Shown piece after piece: positions 14,301-26,700 of a stretch of 64,000 nucleotides of DNA; positions within the stretch are counted from its first letter, which is position 1; each line of letters opens with the position of its first letter. Where the stretch lies: positions 18,197,001 to 18,261,000 of the forward strand of contig NC_061781.1 of the NCBI RefSeq assembly GCF_022458985.1, given 5' to 3'. Both the position numbers and the translations under genes were made by a program. The stretch is from Mugil cephalus. Its lineage: Eukaryota > Chordata > Actinopteri > Mugiliformes > Mugilidae. Below the pieces are notes generated by a model. It saw nothing but the letters and a program-made list of their open reading frames with translations, was not told the origin of the DNA and did no database searches.

Positions 14301-17300
14301 TGAGTCATCAGCGTATGAGGATAGTTGCTTTTTGTGGTTCAGTTTAACAATGTACTGTTTTTGACAGCCTGATGATACTTTCAGTTCTTACTGTATTACA
14401 TACAGTATACAGTAGGTTGCAGTTTTCTTAAGTAATAATATTTGTAGGGAGTCCGTTGTTTGTCTTTACATGGACAATCAGAGATGTGTTAAGATGAAAA
14501 ACGAGCAGACGAATAAGGACGTGTAAAATCACAGCGTTTCTGAACAGAAACACGTCATCTGACCTTTTGCACAGCTGGACCCTTGAGTTTTCTTGTTGAA
14601 ATGTTTGTCACGTACCGATTCTTTGGATCACACGTGCAGCTGAATGTTAAATGTCTTGCATCAATTAAAAACCTCACGGAGGGGGGAATTTGCAAGATGT
14701 GACTTCATGTGATTTTCCAATACATAGACTTGAAACATAACGCTGACCTGGTTCTAAAGGATCAAAAACAGTTTAGGTATTAACAGACTTTACTGTAATT
14801 GCCATAGGACATAACAGACTCAATATTCTGTGTTATTGCTGTGAATATGTCATATAAATCTCCTGAAATCATGCATCGCGTCTCCTCTCCTCCTCTTTTA
14901 TAGTTGACCAGATCTATCACCTGGCGTCTCCAGCCTCTCCCCCCAACTACATGTACAATCCCATCAAAACACTCAAGACCAACACCATAGGCACTCTTAA
15001 CATGCTGGGTGAGTAGTTCAATTTACTGCTGCAATTTGTCCATAATGTCTTCTTTATTATTCACTTCAGCACGAAAATACCGTAAACAAACTTGAGAGGA
15101 GTCTGTGGGGACAATGAAAGACGTGGAGGCAGAAGGCTGAAAAATCAAACCTCACATCTTGTTATGTCGTCTGGATGAAATTCTATTCCTTTTTCTTAAG
15201 AAGCCTAACTGAGCTGCAGCTTAAAATGGTCATTAAGCTTTCAGTTGCAACATAAATACAGTTATTTTCCCACTCATTGCTGTTTCAGCTGTTTAGCTTT
15301 TTTAAGAGCTACTGTATAATTATAAGTTTTCTAATACATTTAGAACGGAGGCGAGTCAATATCTAGTTAATGGTGTTGCTTTCACAGAATTGACCATATT
15401 TGCTTCTATGTAAATATATATATAGATAGATAAATGAATAAAGTCGCACCCACATTTACTGGTATGATCAAATTTATATACAAGTATTATGACTAAACAT
15501 GATTATAGACATGAACTTTTGGACCATGTCATCTGTTATTATCGATTTATTACAAGTCATTGTTTTGTAGCTTGTGCAACCTTTGCGATGGCGTTCTCTT
15601 CTTCTTATTTCCTGTCAGTTCAATTAGGCTTAAGCCTTTTGATCCCTTTTGTTTCTCACACAGGAACACTGTTTTCATTATGATGTTTGTCTTGTCTAGG
15701 CCTGGCCAAACGTGTGGGCGCGAGACTTCTCCTTGCTTCTACTTCTGAGGTTTATGGAGGTGAGGAAGATGTTTCCCTCTTAACTTTTATGTGTGCTATA
15801 AACCAGCGGATTGAACTGAACCAGTGTCGCTTCTGCTTTTCACTGACGTTATCAGCAAATAGTTAATTCTGTTTACTTCTTTGGGGGAAATTATGCAATG
15901 AATCCGTAGCCACATAATGTCTCAACACCAGTGCACCAGCCACTATCAAAATTTAAAACACAAGAACACAATTATAAAATAACTTAGTCTTTGAGTTTGT
16001 TTTTTTTTCCAACAGCACGACAATAACGGTTAAGAGATTTCTTAAAGAACAAACTCATTATCTAGTCTGAGACTGAAATACTGTGTCAGTCAAACACTCA
16101 GTGCGTTTCCATGCAGAGCTTAATCGAGCTACGCTCAAAATTCGACTTTCTGACTAAGTGATTCGAGAATGTCAGAAGAGAGCGTTGCCCTGGAAACAAA
16201 TTACAATACGTCACCTAGAGTTGCAGGTCAGTAATTGTTTTGTGTGTTATACACGTCGGGGTGATTCTTCTTATCTGCTGTAGTATTATTTTCTTGGTCG
16301 ACATGCAGTCAACATTGTATGCGTGGCAATGGAAAAACACTTTAGTGTCTGATACGTTGCTGATGTATTATTGTTATTATTTTTTTTATTATTTTTTTTT
16401 TCAGATCCTGAAGTGCACCCTCAAAATGAGGAGTACTGGGGGCATGTGAACCCAATTGGTCCTCGAGCGTGCTATGATGAGGGCAAACGCGTAGCAGAGA
16501 CTATGTGTTACGCCTACATGAAACAGGTATCATCACTGCCATTCTACACTTTTAAAAAAAATATTTTTCCCCCCTCTGGATTAAAATAGTGACTAAATAA
16601 TTACAGTTTAAAAAATATGTGTAAAGCATTCCAGTCCGTAATGCAATATTTTTACCGAATTTAAATCTAATGGTCACAGGTTGAATTATTTATAATGTAT
16701 TTCTTGATGCCAGGAGCAAGTTTTCTTTTGGAAGGTTTCTTCATTATAATAGAAAAATCTTCACTACTAGTTAAAGTAGCAGAGTGTCTGGATGAAGACC
16801 ACAAATACTACCTGGAAATGAAACCGTTTTATTCTTTTAATTATAGTGTGTACAACTATGAAGCATTAGAACCACTGACAAGAGAAGTTGACATCTTGTG
16901 AAAATTTAATGTCATCAAGCAGGATGCAGCCTGACACAGGCACACACACAAAAACGGTTTGGGAACAACAACTTAAGGAACAAAAAGTGTTGACCTGGCA
17001 TCCAAATCCACTAGATCCCAAACTGATCAAGTATCTGTGGAACAAGCCTGATCCAGGGAAGCCCCTCCTCTCAAATCATAGGACCCCCACTAACAACATT
17101 ATGTTGCCAGACACCACAGGTCACCCTCAGAAGACCCACACCCACTCTCTGATAAATCACAACTGTCTTGGAGGCACTAGGGAGACCTACACGATAGGGG
17201 TGTAACGATTCATCCACTACATCGATGAATTGATTTATTTCCCTACGATCCAACTACATCGATCTGTGCTCGGCAAGTTGGCCGTCCGGACGACGTGCGA

Positions 17301-20300
17301 TCGATCTAATATCGAGTTAAAACAACGTTTCCCTCCTCCAACACACAACACCTGATTCAAATGAACGGCTCCTTATCAGGCCACTGCAGAGCTTGATGAC
17401 GAGTAGATTTCAATCAATCAGGTGTGGTGGAGGAGGGAAACTTCAAAAACCTGCAGGGCAGTGGCCACCGAGGACCCGGGCAGCATTGATTTAAATGGTA
17501 ATCAATTGTATCGATTCCAGGAAATAACGCACGTCAGAGGATCTGCTTAGAGTATTTACTTGAGAAACACTAATTAATGTATATGCTAATGTGAATGCTA
17601 ATGCCAACATTCGCCTTCATGTCTCCTTGCCTCTCCGCCTCGTCCCACCAGTGACACACGGCGACCTGAGCAAAAAGAAAACCACTCGTTGAAACCTCAG
17701 CGCTCAAAAGACGAGATATTGGTGTTAAACTTCTGGGCCATAATAAATAACCTCGTTCTTTATTGATAAACCGAGCGCCGTCCAACAGATCGAGATGCTT
17801 GAGGAAGTTTAAAAAGTGACTGTAAACGGTTGATTAAGAACTCCAAAGAGTAGATACTGAGCAAGATAGTAAACTGAGGGCGGCCCGCCACTCCTACATG
17901 AATGTGGAGGAAACACTGAGGAGGTATTTCAGTCACACTGGTTTCATTTTTGGATAAAAAGTTACTGATTCGATTTCAAGTCACTGAATTGTATCGTTGA
18001 ATGGCATCTGCAACCACAAATCGTGAATTGAGTCGTTGTTAGAACGAATTGTTACACCCCTACTACTACACAATATTAGGAAGACGGTCATAATGTTATG
18101 CTTGATCAGTATATGATGCTAAAATAGGATTTATAACCTTGTCCTGATTTCACCAGGTCTGTAGCTGTTTAAAAATAGTCCATATTCCCTTAGCTAACTG
18201 TTCCTGAGAGGAGACGTTGGTGAAAACATGTGAGTGAATCTTGCTTTGAGTCCGCTTTGACTTTCATAATGAAAAATTACGTAAAGCTCTTCACAATTAC
18301 ATTTCCGTGCAGACTTTTTTTACATAATGACTTGAGTGACGGCAGCCTTTGATGATCAGATATGATTGACTTCTCTTGCCTTTCCTTCAGGCAGGTGATA
18401 TTTATTTATCTGCCTCGTCTCCAGCTCCCCCTCAGGGTTTTTTTTTTTTTTTTGCTCCGCGTTCGCTGGGAGAATTCTAGGAAATGGGCGCCTTTCAAAA
18501 CGTAACTGTCAGTCGTTCGTGCGGATGGACGAGACTATCACCCATTTTATCTATTGCCCAGTCATGTAATCAAATGTCATTAACATTTAAAAGTGATGAG
18601 TGTTTGGCGAAGCAGTGGGTGAGAAAATATGCTTTACATAATTCTGAGTCTGAAAAGAACTATTAGAATATATATATATAACCGTGGGTCTCTGATTGTC
18701 ATTTGACATGAATGGTGATTGTCGTCATTAGGATTTTATCTCTACTGAGACCGAAGGTGCTTCTATTTATTGACACCGACAGATTAAACATTATGTAAAT
18801 TCTGACCGTACTTTGAAGATCCTCAGCTAATTGAAAGGGAACATAAATCGCAAGGAAGTCGAGTCTGTATCTTTATAAGGATGTTCACGCTCTACAATTG
18901 TGAATGGTCCATCATTGATTCACCTGCCAGACTCTTTGCTTTGAATTTGTATTTTTTTCACCTTTTTCTGGTTTGGTGAACAAGTAACATGTGTCAGAAT
19001 TACTGGGAGAGCAGTATTCTTTTGTGTCAATGTGTTTTTATGAGCCGGTTTGGTTAATGGAAAAAAAAAAATGTTTCTGCTTTCCCTCGCTCTTCAGGTG
19101 GTGGTTACCTGTCAAAAGCCTAACTCAGGTGTCATGTAGATGCTTTCAGTTTTATTAAGCGATGTAATCCACACTGAGTAAATCAAAGGGATGCTTCATT
19201 TGACACCAGCTACTGTCGACCCGAAGCCCACGTCAACGCCATAAACACCGTCAGCCTGACACTTTCTAACATGAGGCTCTCGGTCGGCGGAAAATAAAAG
19301 GGAACTAGTAGAACACAGATCTGAGTGTAAACACTGCAGATATGTTTAGTTTATGTAAATCATCTCCTTCAGTAGCATTTAATAGTACTTCACTTCACTT
19401 CAGCCTTTTCTGTGTGTAGCAGCTAAAGGATTAATAACTTTAGATAATAAAATTCACCGGCAAATTGTTGATGTGCAGCCACTTCCTCTCTGCAACTGCA
19501 AGACAAGACTGTTGAGACGATTTGTTAGCGTTAGCGGATGCCTTTTCAGATGAGTGCGCATTGCACTAGTAATTAAGTTGTATTTCAGGACTGACTTGCA
19601 TATTCTGTGTGTCATCTTTAGTGAAGTATTTCCACACACTTGTAGTATTACACACTTGATGAACCAGGGCTCTTCTATGGGGCTGTGTCGACTTCCTGCT
19701 TAAAGCGTCACAGCACCACAGTCACGTCAACTAATCAGCTAGTCGCTACAACCCATAATGTTTTTATAATTAAAGTTTTATACACTACAGGCCAAAAGTT
19801 TGGAAGCAACTTCAAGTTTCTGTTCACAATGCGTTCCTTAAAAGAGTTCTATGTATTTTTGGATTTATAAATACTTAATGCATGATCAGACTTTGCTTTT
19901 ATTGATGTGAACCATTTTCTTCAATTTACCTCTAGGCGTACATTGATGCTACCAGAACATTGCTGAATAAATGTCAGAAAAAGAAAACAAGGGCTTAGTT
20001 TTGGGGTCGAGAAGATTTGCAAGAGTCGCAACTTCAGCGTAAAAGCAAGAAAACAACACAAATCACAGTTTACATTATTCACTTGAACTCTTTGGCTTTT
20101 GAGTGTCTGCATACAAATATCCTTTGTGGAGCAAATACCTCGTATATGTCATGTCACTGTTAAAACCAGAGGAGGTTACTATGAAGAAAGCAAAGTCTAA
20201 ACATTTTGATGCAAAGTAAACCGATGAAACTAAGATCTTTTATGTACAGATTTGATCTTGCTTCCAAACGTTTGGCCTGTGGTGTATAAACAGACCGACT

Positions 20301-23300
20301 GTATCAACTGTAAGTACAAACAGGGAGTGGGTTGACTAAAGTTGTTACATACGCAAGGACAGAGAAATTTGTTCTTTTTCTCAAGGTGAACAAGAACAAG
20401 GACAAAGTCACGAGAAACTCAAGTACAGAATCCTACAGAAGTCATCATTGTCCCACTCCCACTGCAGCATACGTCACACACGCTAGATACAACAACAGTA
20501 ACAATCTAGAGACGGCAGTGACACGTGCGTTTCCATTACTCCTAAAAATACTCAAAAGCCAATAAAAAACTGGTAGTGGAAACACCTACATTTCAAGGGA
20601 ACCTCTCAAATATAAATCTAAAACACTTTTACACTCTCACACACTGTTTTTTCCAGACATATCAATATAAAAGTTTATTGCAATAGTGCATTAGAGTGCA
20701 TTTTTCCGCATTTCCCTCACCGGTGTCACTGGAGATGATTTCCTCAAAGTGAAGTCTCGCGTGACGAGAATTTAAGAGGATTATAAGACGAGACTTTATG
20801 AGAGTTACAGCTCATTCACTAAACACCTTTCAATGGAAATGCATTCAAGGCGCAATTGTACTTTATGAAAATTTCAAAAAGATTTAGGAGAAAATTTGGA
20901 AGACTTGTTACTATTTGCAATTGCGTAGGACATGGATAAAAAGATTTGATCCTCAAAACGAAAAAACAGAAAAGGGGCGAGAAAGAACATTTCCTGTTTT
21001 CCCCATTAACCACGTCCACTTTTAATTTGCAGAATAGTTGTCGTAACTAAACAAATTTTTCATTGCTCACGGAGTTTGTCACAAGCTTAAACCTGCTACG
21101 CTGGTTGAACCACTGACTCTAGAGAGGATCTCTCATGTTTTTACCCTGCAGCGGCGACTTCTGTCATTCCAGCCCCACCAGTATGTCGTGAAGTGCAACG
21201 TTCCCTGTTTTAAACGTTGAATATAAAGCGTCGTGAGAGATTATTCTGTGTTTTATTTCCCTCTCATTGACGCCGTTGTCATTGTGAAGTTAACTACCGG
21301 GGGGAGTGTTGTGCGTGGTTGCTGTCACGTTGTAATTCAAGCAACAGTGTGAAGGGAAACGGTGCTATTCCTTCCAATACTCCCAACTGATGCTTTATAA
21401 ATTACTGAATGAACGTCTAGATCTAGTGAGTCAAATGTGGACTGTTTAGTATTCAGTCTGCTAGATGCCACAAAATCCTGCACACAGACAGATCTCACAG
21501 TCGGTGTCTAATCCCACCTCTCTATTGTTTTCCACTCAAATCAGACAGTGTGTTTAAGAAAGTGAAGTGTAAACTACCTGGCCACAACAAACTCTTTCAT
21601 CTGTGTTGATCCCATTGTAGAATAACAGTACACACACTGATCAGGCATAACATTATGACCACCTTCTTAATGTTGTGTAGTGTTGTATCTAACTAACACC
21701 CACATGAATGCCAGGTCCAAGAGTTTCCCAGCAGACTGATCTGTGTTAGTACATAACCTTTGTGATTTGTGGCGTTGGGGAATATAAATTAATTTTGCAT
21801 TTTAAGTCCATCAAGGATCTGAATGTGGATATTCCACATAGGTTATATAGGTTTGTATAGATATACACGTTTACCCTTGACCTTTTGAATGTGGGGGGAA
21901 AAAAAGCTGAAATCTGCTGAGGGCACACGTCCGTTTGGAGTGACGGGCTAATCAATGTTCACAACCTGAAGATAGAACCGGAAAATATAATGAGCGGCAT
22001 GAAACATGAATGTTAAATTAAATGTGTATGTGACATATTGAAATATCAGCTGTAGCTCAGAAACTCTCTTCTCCTGTTGTTCGTGCTGTACAGGTTTGTT
22101 TCTGTAACAGGCAATCAGCGGTCGCTCAGCGGCAGGAGTGTTATTGTGATTTGTTGTGTTGTTAGAGTCCCCGTATTATGGTCTCCTGCTTGAGTTGACA
22201 TTTATATGATGTGTTATGGTGAAATGCTTTCAGTCATGTAGGCGCTCTACGTGCGTCTCAAGAAAGCATTTACGGTCCAATCATGATCATCGGTCTAAAT
22301 GTGGATTGATTTTTTTATGGCCCATACTGATTTTTTTTTTTAAAAAAATACACATCAGCCTTGGACAATGGCTACAGAAGAGTATTAGGGCCACCCATGA
22401 GAAATAAAATTAGAGGAGATAGATATTTTTTTCATCATGCACTTTGAGAAAAAAGTCAAAATTTTTTAGAATAAAGTCGAAATATCGACTCAAAATTTTG
22501 ACTTTTTTCTCAAAATTTCAAACTTTTCTCAAAATTTTGACTTTTTCCTCAAAGTGCATGAGGAAAAAAAAATCTACCTCATCTAATTTATATGTGCACC
22601 TGATTTTCTGAGCCAATACTGCTTTTTCTCCCCTCATTTACATGATAAAAATGACACAATGGTAATAAATGTTGCAAGTCTCAATTTAGCCAAAAACATA
22701 AAAATTTATTGAACTCAAGGAATGTTGAACACTTTTATGCGAGATAGGGCACAAGCATTTTCCAACCGATAGTAAAAAAAAAAAAAATTAAATATCGGCC
22801 CAATATAATGTAAATTTTTTTTAAAAAAAAATGCTTAAAAACCCAGTTTTCCTCTTGTCGCATTCAGATATACGTTTCTTCGTTTCACTTCTTCTTTAAG
22901 AGTGTGAATTTTTGGCCAGGAGGACTATTTATTTTTAGATAAACGCATTTTGAATATGCCCAAAGGCTATTCCTTTCAACCAGAGCCGTTCCAACAGAGT
23001 GCTCGTCAAGAGGAGAGAAGCTTTTAGTGTGAAACGACATAAATACTGCAATTTTTGCCTGCGTGGTGCGGAATAAAACTTAAGCGGGAGTGCATTAGGT
23101 GGCTTTTTTAACACAAAGCGCCAGATGAGAGAGGCAGAAGAATCTTCTGTGCTGTGCCATCTTCGTTTTGTTTTGCCTCTTGATTTTCCTCGTTTGTCGC
23201 ACTGCCTCGTTTCTATCCGTCTGGGTTGCAACTTTGTTTGGCGAGAGGCTGATCGATTTATATATTGTTTGTGCGATACGTGTGAGCTTGCATGAGGCTC

Positions 23301-23718
23301 TGGAATTGCTCAACAGTCAGTGATTGGTTGCAGAAAACAAAAACTTATAACGTACGTGCTTTGAATGCAGAGAAGCGTTATATGCCTATAATTAGTTTGA
23401 TTCCCTCAAAACTTTCACCAGCTCACTGTTTAGAAGCAAAATTGCCACTACCTCCAATTTGTCATCCCGTGTGTACAAAAATGCAGTTGTGTTGAATATC
23501 TTTATATTTATATTTATCGTTGCATTATAACCGTTTCCTAACCGTTTCCTAATAATAATACTATATGCACTCTTAGATAATAACAGATGGTTCCGTAGTG
23601 TTTGTATTAACCTGTTAACTGAGGTGTGTAGATGATGAATTCGAACCGGCTGAAGAAAAGTGGCCGTTCTAAGTGCGTGTTTAAGCAAACCCGCGCACGC
23701 CGCTATTAACAAGCCAGT

Positions 23719-23758
<40 letters not shown>

Positions 23759-26700
23759 CTTCCTGGACCTCTTCGTCATATTGTCCTCAACGTGTCCTTG
23801 CTTTTCACCATACTGAATGCATTTGTACGTTATGTCCATTCGATTTCATGTTCCACATTTTCAAGAGAACAATCTGCATAATTTTCATGTTTTTATTCAT
23901 GACCACATGGCATCTGAAAGTAGTGTGTTGATGCATGAGACTGACTTAAAGTCAAGGATTTAAAAGGGAGGAGTTTTTTTTTTTTTTTTTTTGCATTGTT
24001 GGGATCGGTTGAGAGTATCCAGTATATATGATGTAATTGGCCTCATTTAGTTATTTTGTACTGACAAGTGAGAAGGAGTGTGTATATACAGTATGAGATA
24101 TCATTTCTAATGCAGTTGATTCTGCCTCCCACAAAGGGACAGTACAGTCAGGAATTAATGCCCGTGTCATGACGCAAAAAAAATTAAAACTGAGTCTACA
24201 AGAAGAACAAATACCCAAAAGACAAGTAGAGATACACACTGTACATGTTTGTAGGGATATTGCAGACTTAAACTAGAAAAAAACAAATTAAACCAGAGAG
24301 GCTGAAAGTTGAAGATCAATGTTTTGTGGAGTGGTGAAGTAAAACACTGCATAAATCTATAAGTAATGAATGGAGGCTGCATAGCAGGAGAGCAAGGACA
24401 ACTTCCAATTCAGAGTGTGTAATAATCTATTGAAATTTAGTCATCCAGTTCGATATTTTAATTTATTAATGTGGCAGATCGTAGAAGAGAAAGAAAAACT
24501 ATCTGGTTTAATGTAAATGGCTCAGTTTGCTACTTGTGTTTTACTGAGTTGAAGAAACAAATGTCCAGTTGTAAGTTATGATTAGTGGGATGCAGATTGA
24601 TGAATTTAACAGGAAAATGTTAAAAAATAATAATAATAATATTGCTTTTATATATATATATGTGTGTGTATAAAAAATATGTATATGTACTCTCTAATCA
24701 CAGAATAATAAAACTTGTGTATGAACAACTAGATGTTTTACAAAAAGATGTAAAGAGGATACTGGAAAATAAAACAACAATATGACGGACGATGACCTTA
24801 GAAGAGATGAAACCAAGGAAGTTTTAAATGACTCACCCTCTTTTTTTTTTTCTGCACTTACAGGAAGGAGTAGAGGTGAGGGTGGCGAGAATCTTCAACA
24901 CGTTTGGCTCGAGGATGCACATGAACGATGGGCGGGTCGTCAGTAACTTCATCCTTCAGGCTCTGCAGGGAGAAGCTCTCACCGTATGTATTTTGAGGGT
25001 GAACGCAGCGTGATGAGAATTGTTCCTGTTACGTTGTCAGACATTGATGTTTTAAATAGTATTCACTTGAAAATAACATTATTTGGTCTTCATTATTATG
25101 AGACATTATGACCACTGACAGCAGAATTAAATTGACCATCTTGTGACAATACAATAGACATTTACCACCGACCAGATGGTTTCACAGCTATGAAACTACT
25201 TGATGGGAGCAGTCACCCCCATCAGGATGCAGCCTAATTCAAATAACTTAAAAAAAAGCAAGACAAACAGAACAAGGCCTCAAAATTCACTGGATCCTCC
25301 AAACTTACTGATCCAGTACCTGTGGCATGATTCACCGAGGCCCCTCCCCTCAACCCATAGGACCAAATATTAGGAAGCTGGTCATAATGTTATGCCTAAT
25401 CAGTGTGTGCAACTTGATCTTCACATTTTTCCATGTCCAGATTTTCAACAATCAGTTGTTGTTTTTCTCTTAGGTGTATGGCACCGGTTCCCAAACGCGA
25501 GCCTTTCAGTATGTCAGGTAAATCTCCATCAAACCCATTTTATTCTGCCCTTTACATACATTTCATATTTTTTTTTCTTCAATCTGTGCCGAATTATGTA
25601 TTTTTCCAGGCAGGCTGTGTTGACTTTGGTCCAAATAATAGACAAGAGCCAAATCTTCTATTGATTTGTTTGGTCTTACACGTCATACTCTGTCTTATCT
25701 CTTTTCCGTGTTGTACTAAATTTCAGAAAAACCTACTGTTGTCCAGCATTAATTAAACCTAATCACAACATGATCTGCTCACATTCACTCGTCATGAGTT
25801 AGATGTACAGGATCATTAACATCTGAATGCAGAGCTGTAGAAACCAGGTTATTAAGAGCGATGGCTCATGTGATGCAGATGCACCAGTATAAGCCCCCTG
25901 TGTACGTCTTATAGGATCAATGCAAGCTTTAGTTGTTATTTTTCAACGGATTAAATTAATAATATAATAAAGATATGTACTGAGGCTTTTCTTTTCATTA
26001 ACCTTAGTCTAAGACTCGGGTTCAAAGAGATTTATCAGTCTCTGTGTTTGTGTAAATGAGATTAATTCATCAGCTTCAAAGAGACTTCAGAGCATTTGAC
26101 GCTGTCCTATCTCATCTCATCAAAGCATTTACCTGCTGCCCTGTACGACTTAATGTTGTCTCATCGTTGTTCTGTGAACTTTTTCTTTTTTTTAACTGAA
26201 ACTCTAAGAAAGCCTCACATGAATTAACTAAACTCACATAATTTTCTATCGTTGTCACTTCAAACCACGCCGCTGTAAAGCTTCTTTTTTAAAGTCATAG
26301 CACCAGTTTCTCATAGGATGATGTTCAGAAGTTTAATGACTTAAATGGAATCACACGCTGTGTCTTCATTTTTGGTGTGATTGGATTTTTTCATTTTTAA
26401 ATGGTCAACAGAGAAGAAAACACTTGATTATCAAGTGAAATCAAATTTACTATACAGTATTTATGTAATTATTAATTATGGCAGTTACTAAAGTCATCTG
26501 GTGTCCTAGTTAGAATGAGCCTTCAGTCTTCTTACCATAATTTATAAATGATCGATCGAATAATAAATGAATTGGAGGAAGTAATGTATTAATGAACATG
26601 AACACATCTCCAGGCTGTTGGTATGCGTCAGTTTTAGCTCGACAACATATGATATGATGAATAATTAGTAGACGTTATCTGAGGCTGTTGGATGGACGCT

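Larger units (their letters stand above)
16847..18110 (+). mobile_element. Tc1-like remnant split by an hAT-like insertion
   Basis: The left part (16847-17194) and right part (18066-18110) belong to one Tc1-like relic; the right end is CATAATGTTATGC.TGATCAGT. The left part still reads [18 protein letters not shown], matching the W.PNSPDLNPIEHLW block of Tc1 transposases; the catalytic Glu is Lys here. The hAT-like element at 17195-18065 sits inside. Confidence 0.75.
16527..24863 (+). other. uxs1: uxs1 intron 9, the largest (8.3 kb)
   Basis: This intron is a transposon trap. It holds the nested Tc1-like/hAT-like/MITE stack (16847-18110), a Tc1/mariner MITE (19781-20286), a Tc1-like fragment (21633-21740), a foldback element (22403-22591) and a CA microsatellite (23719-23756). 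The stretch 20510-20840 contains possibly paired GTTTCCATTA-type ends of an unnamed repeat. No coding exon was seen. Confidence 0.55.

Noticed and set aside
13991-14308. 105-codon minus-strand frame in uxs1 intron 6
   Set aside because: Looked briefly like a retroelement fragment, but no diagnostic motif could be found.
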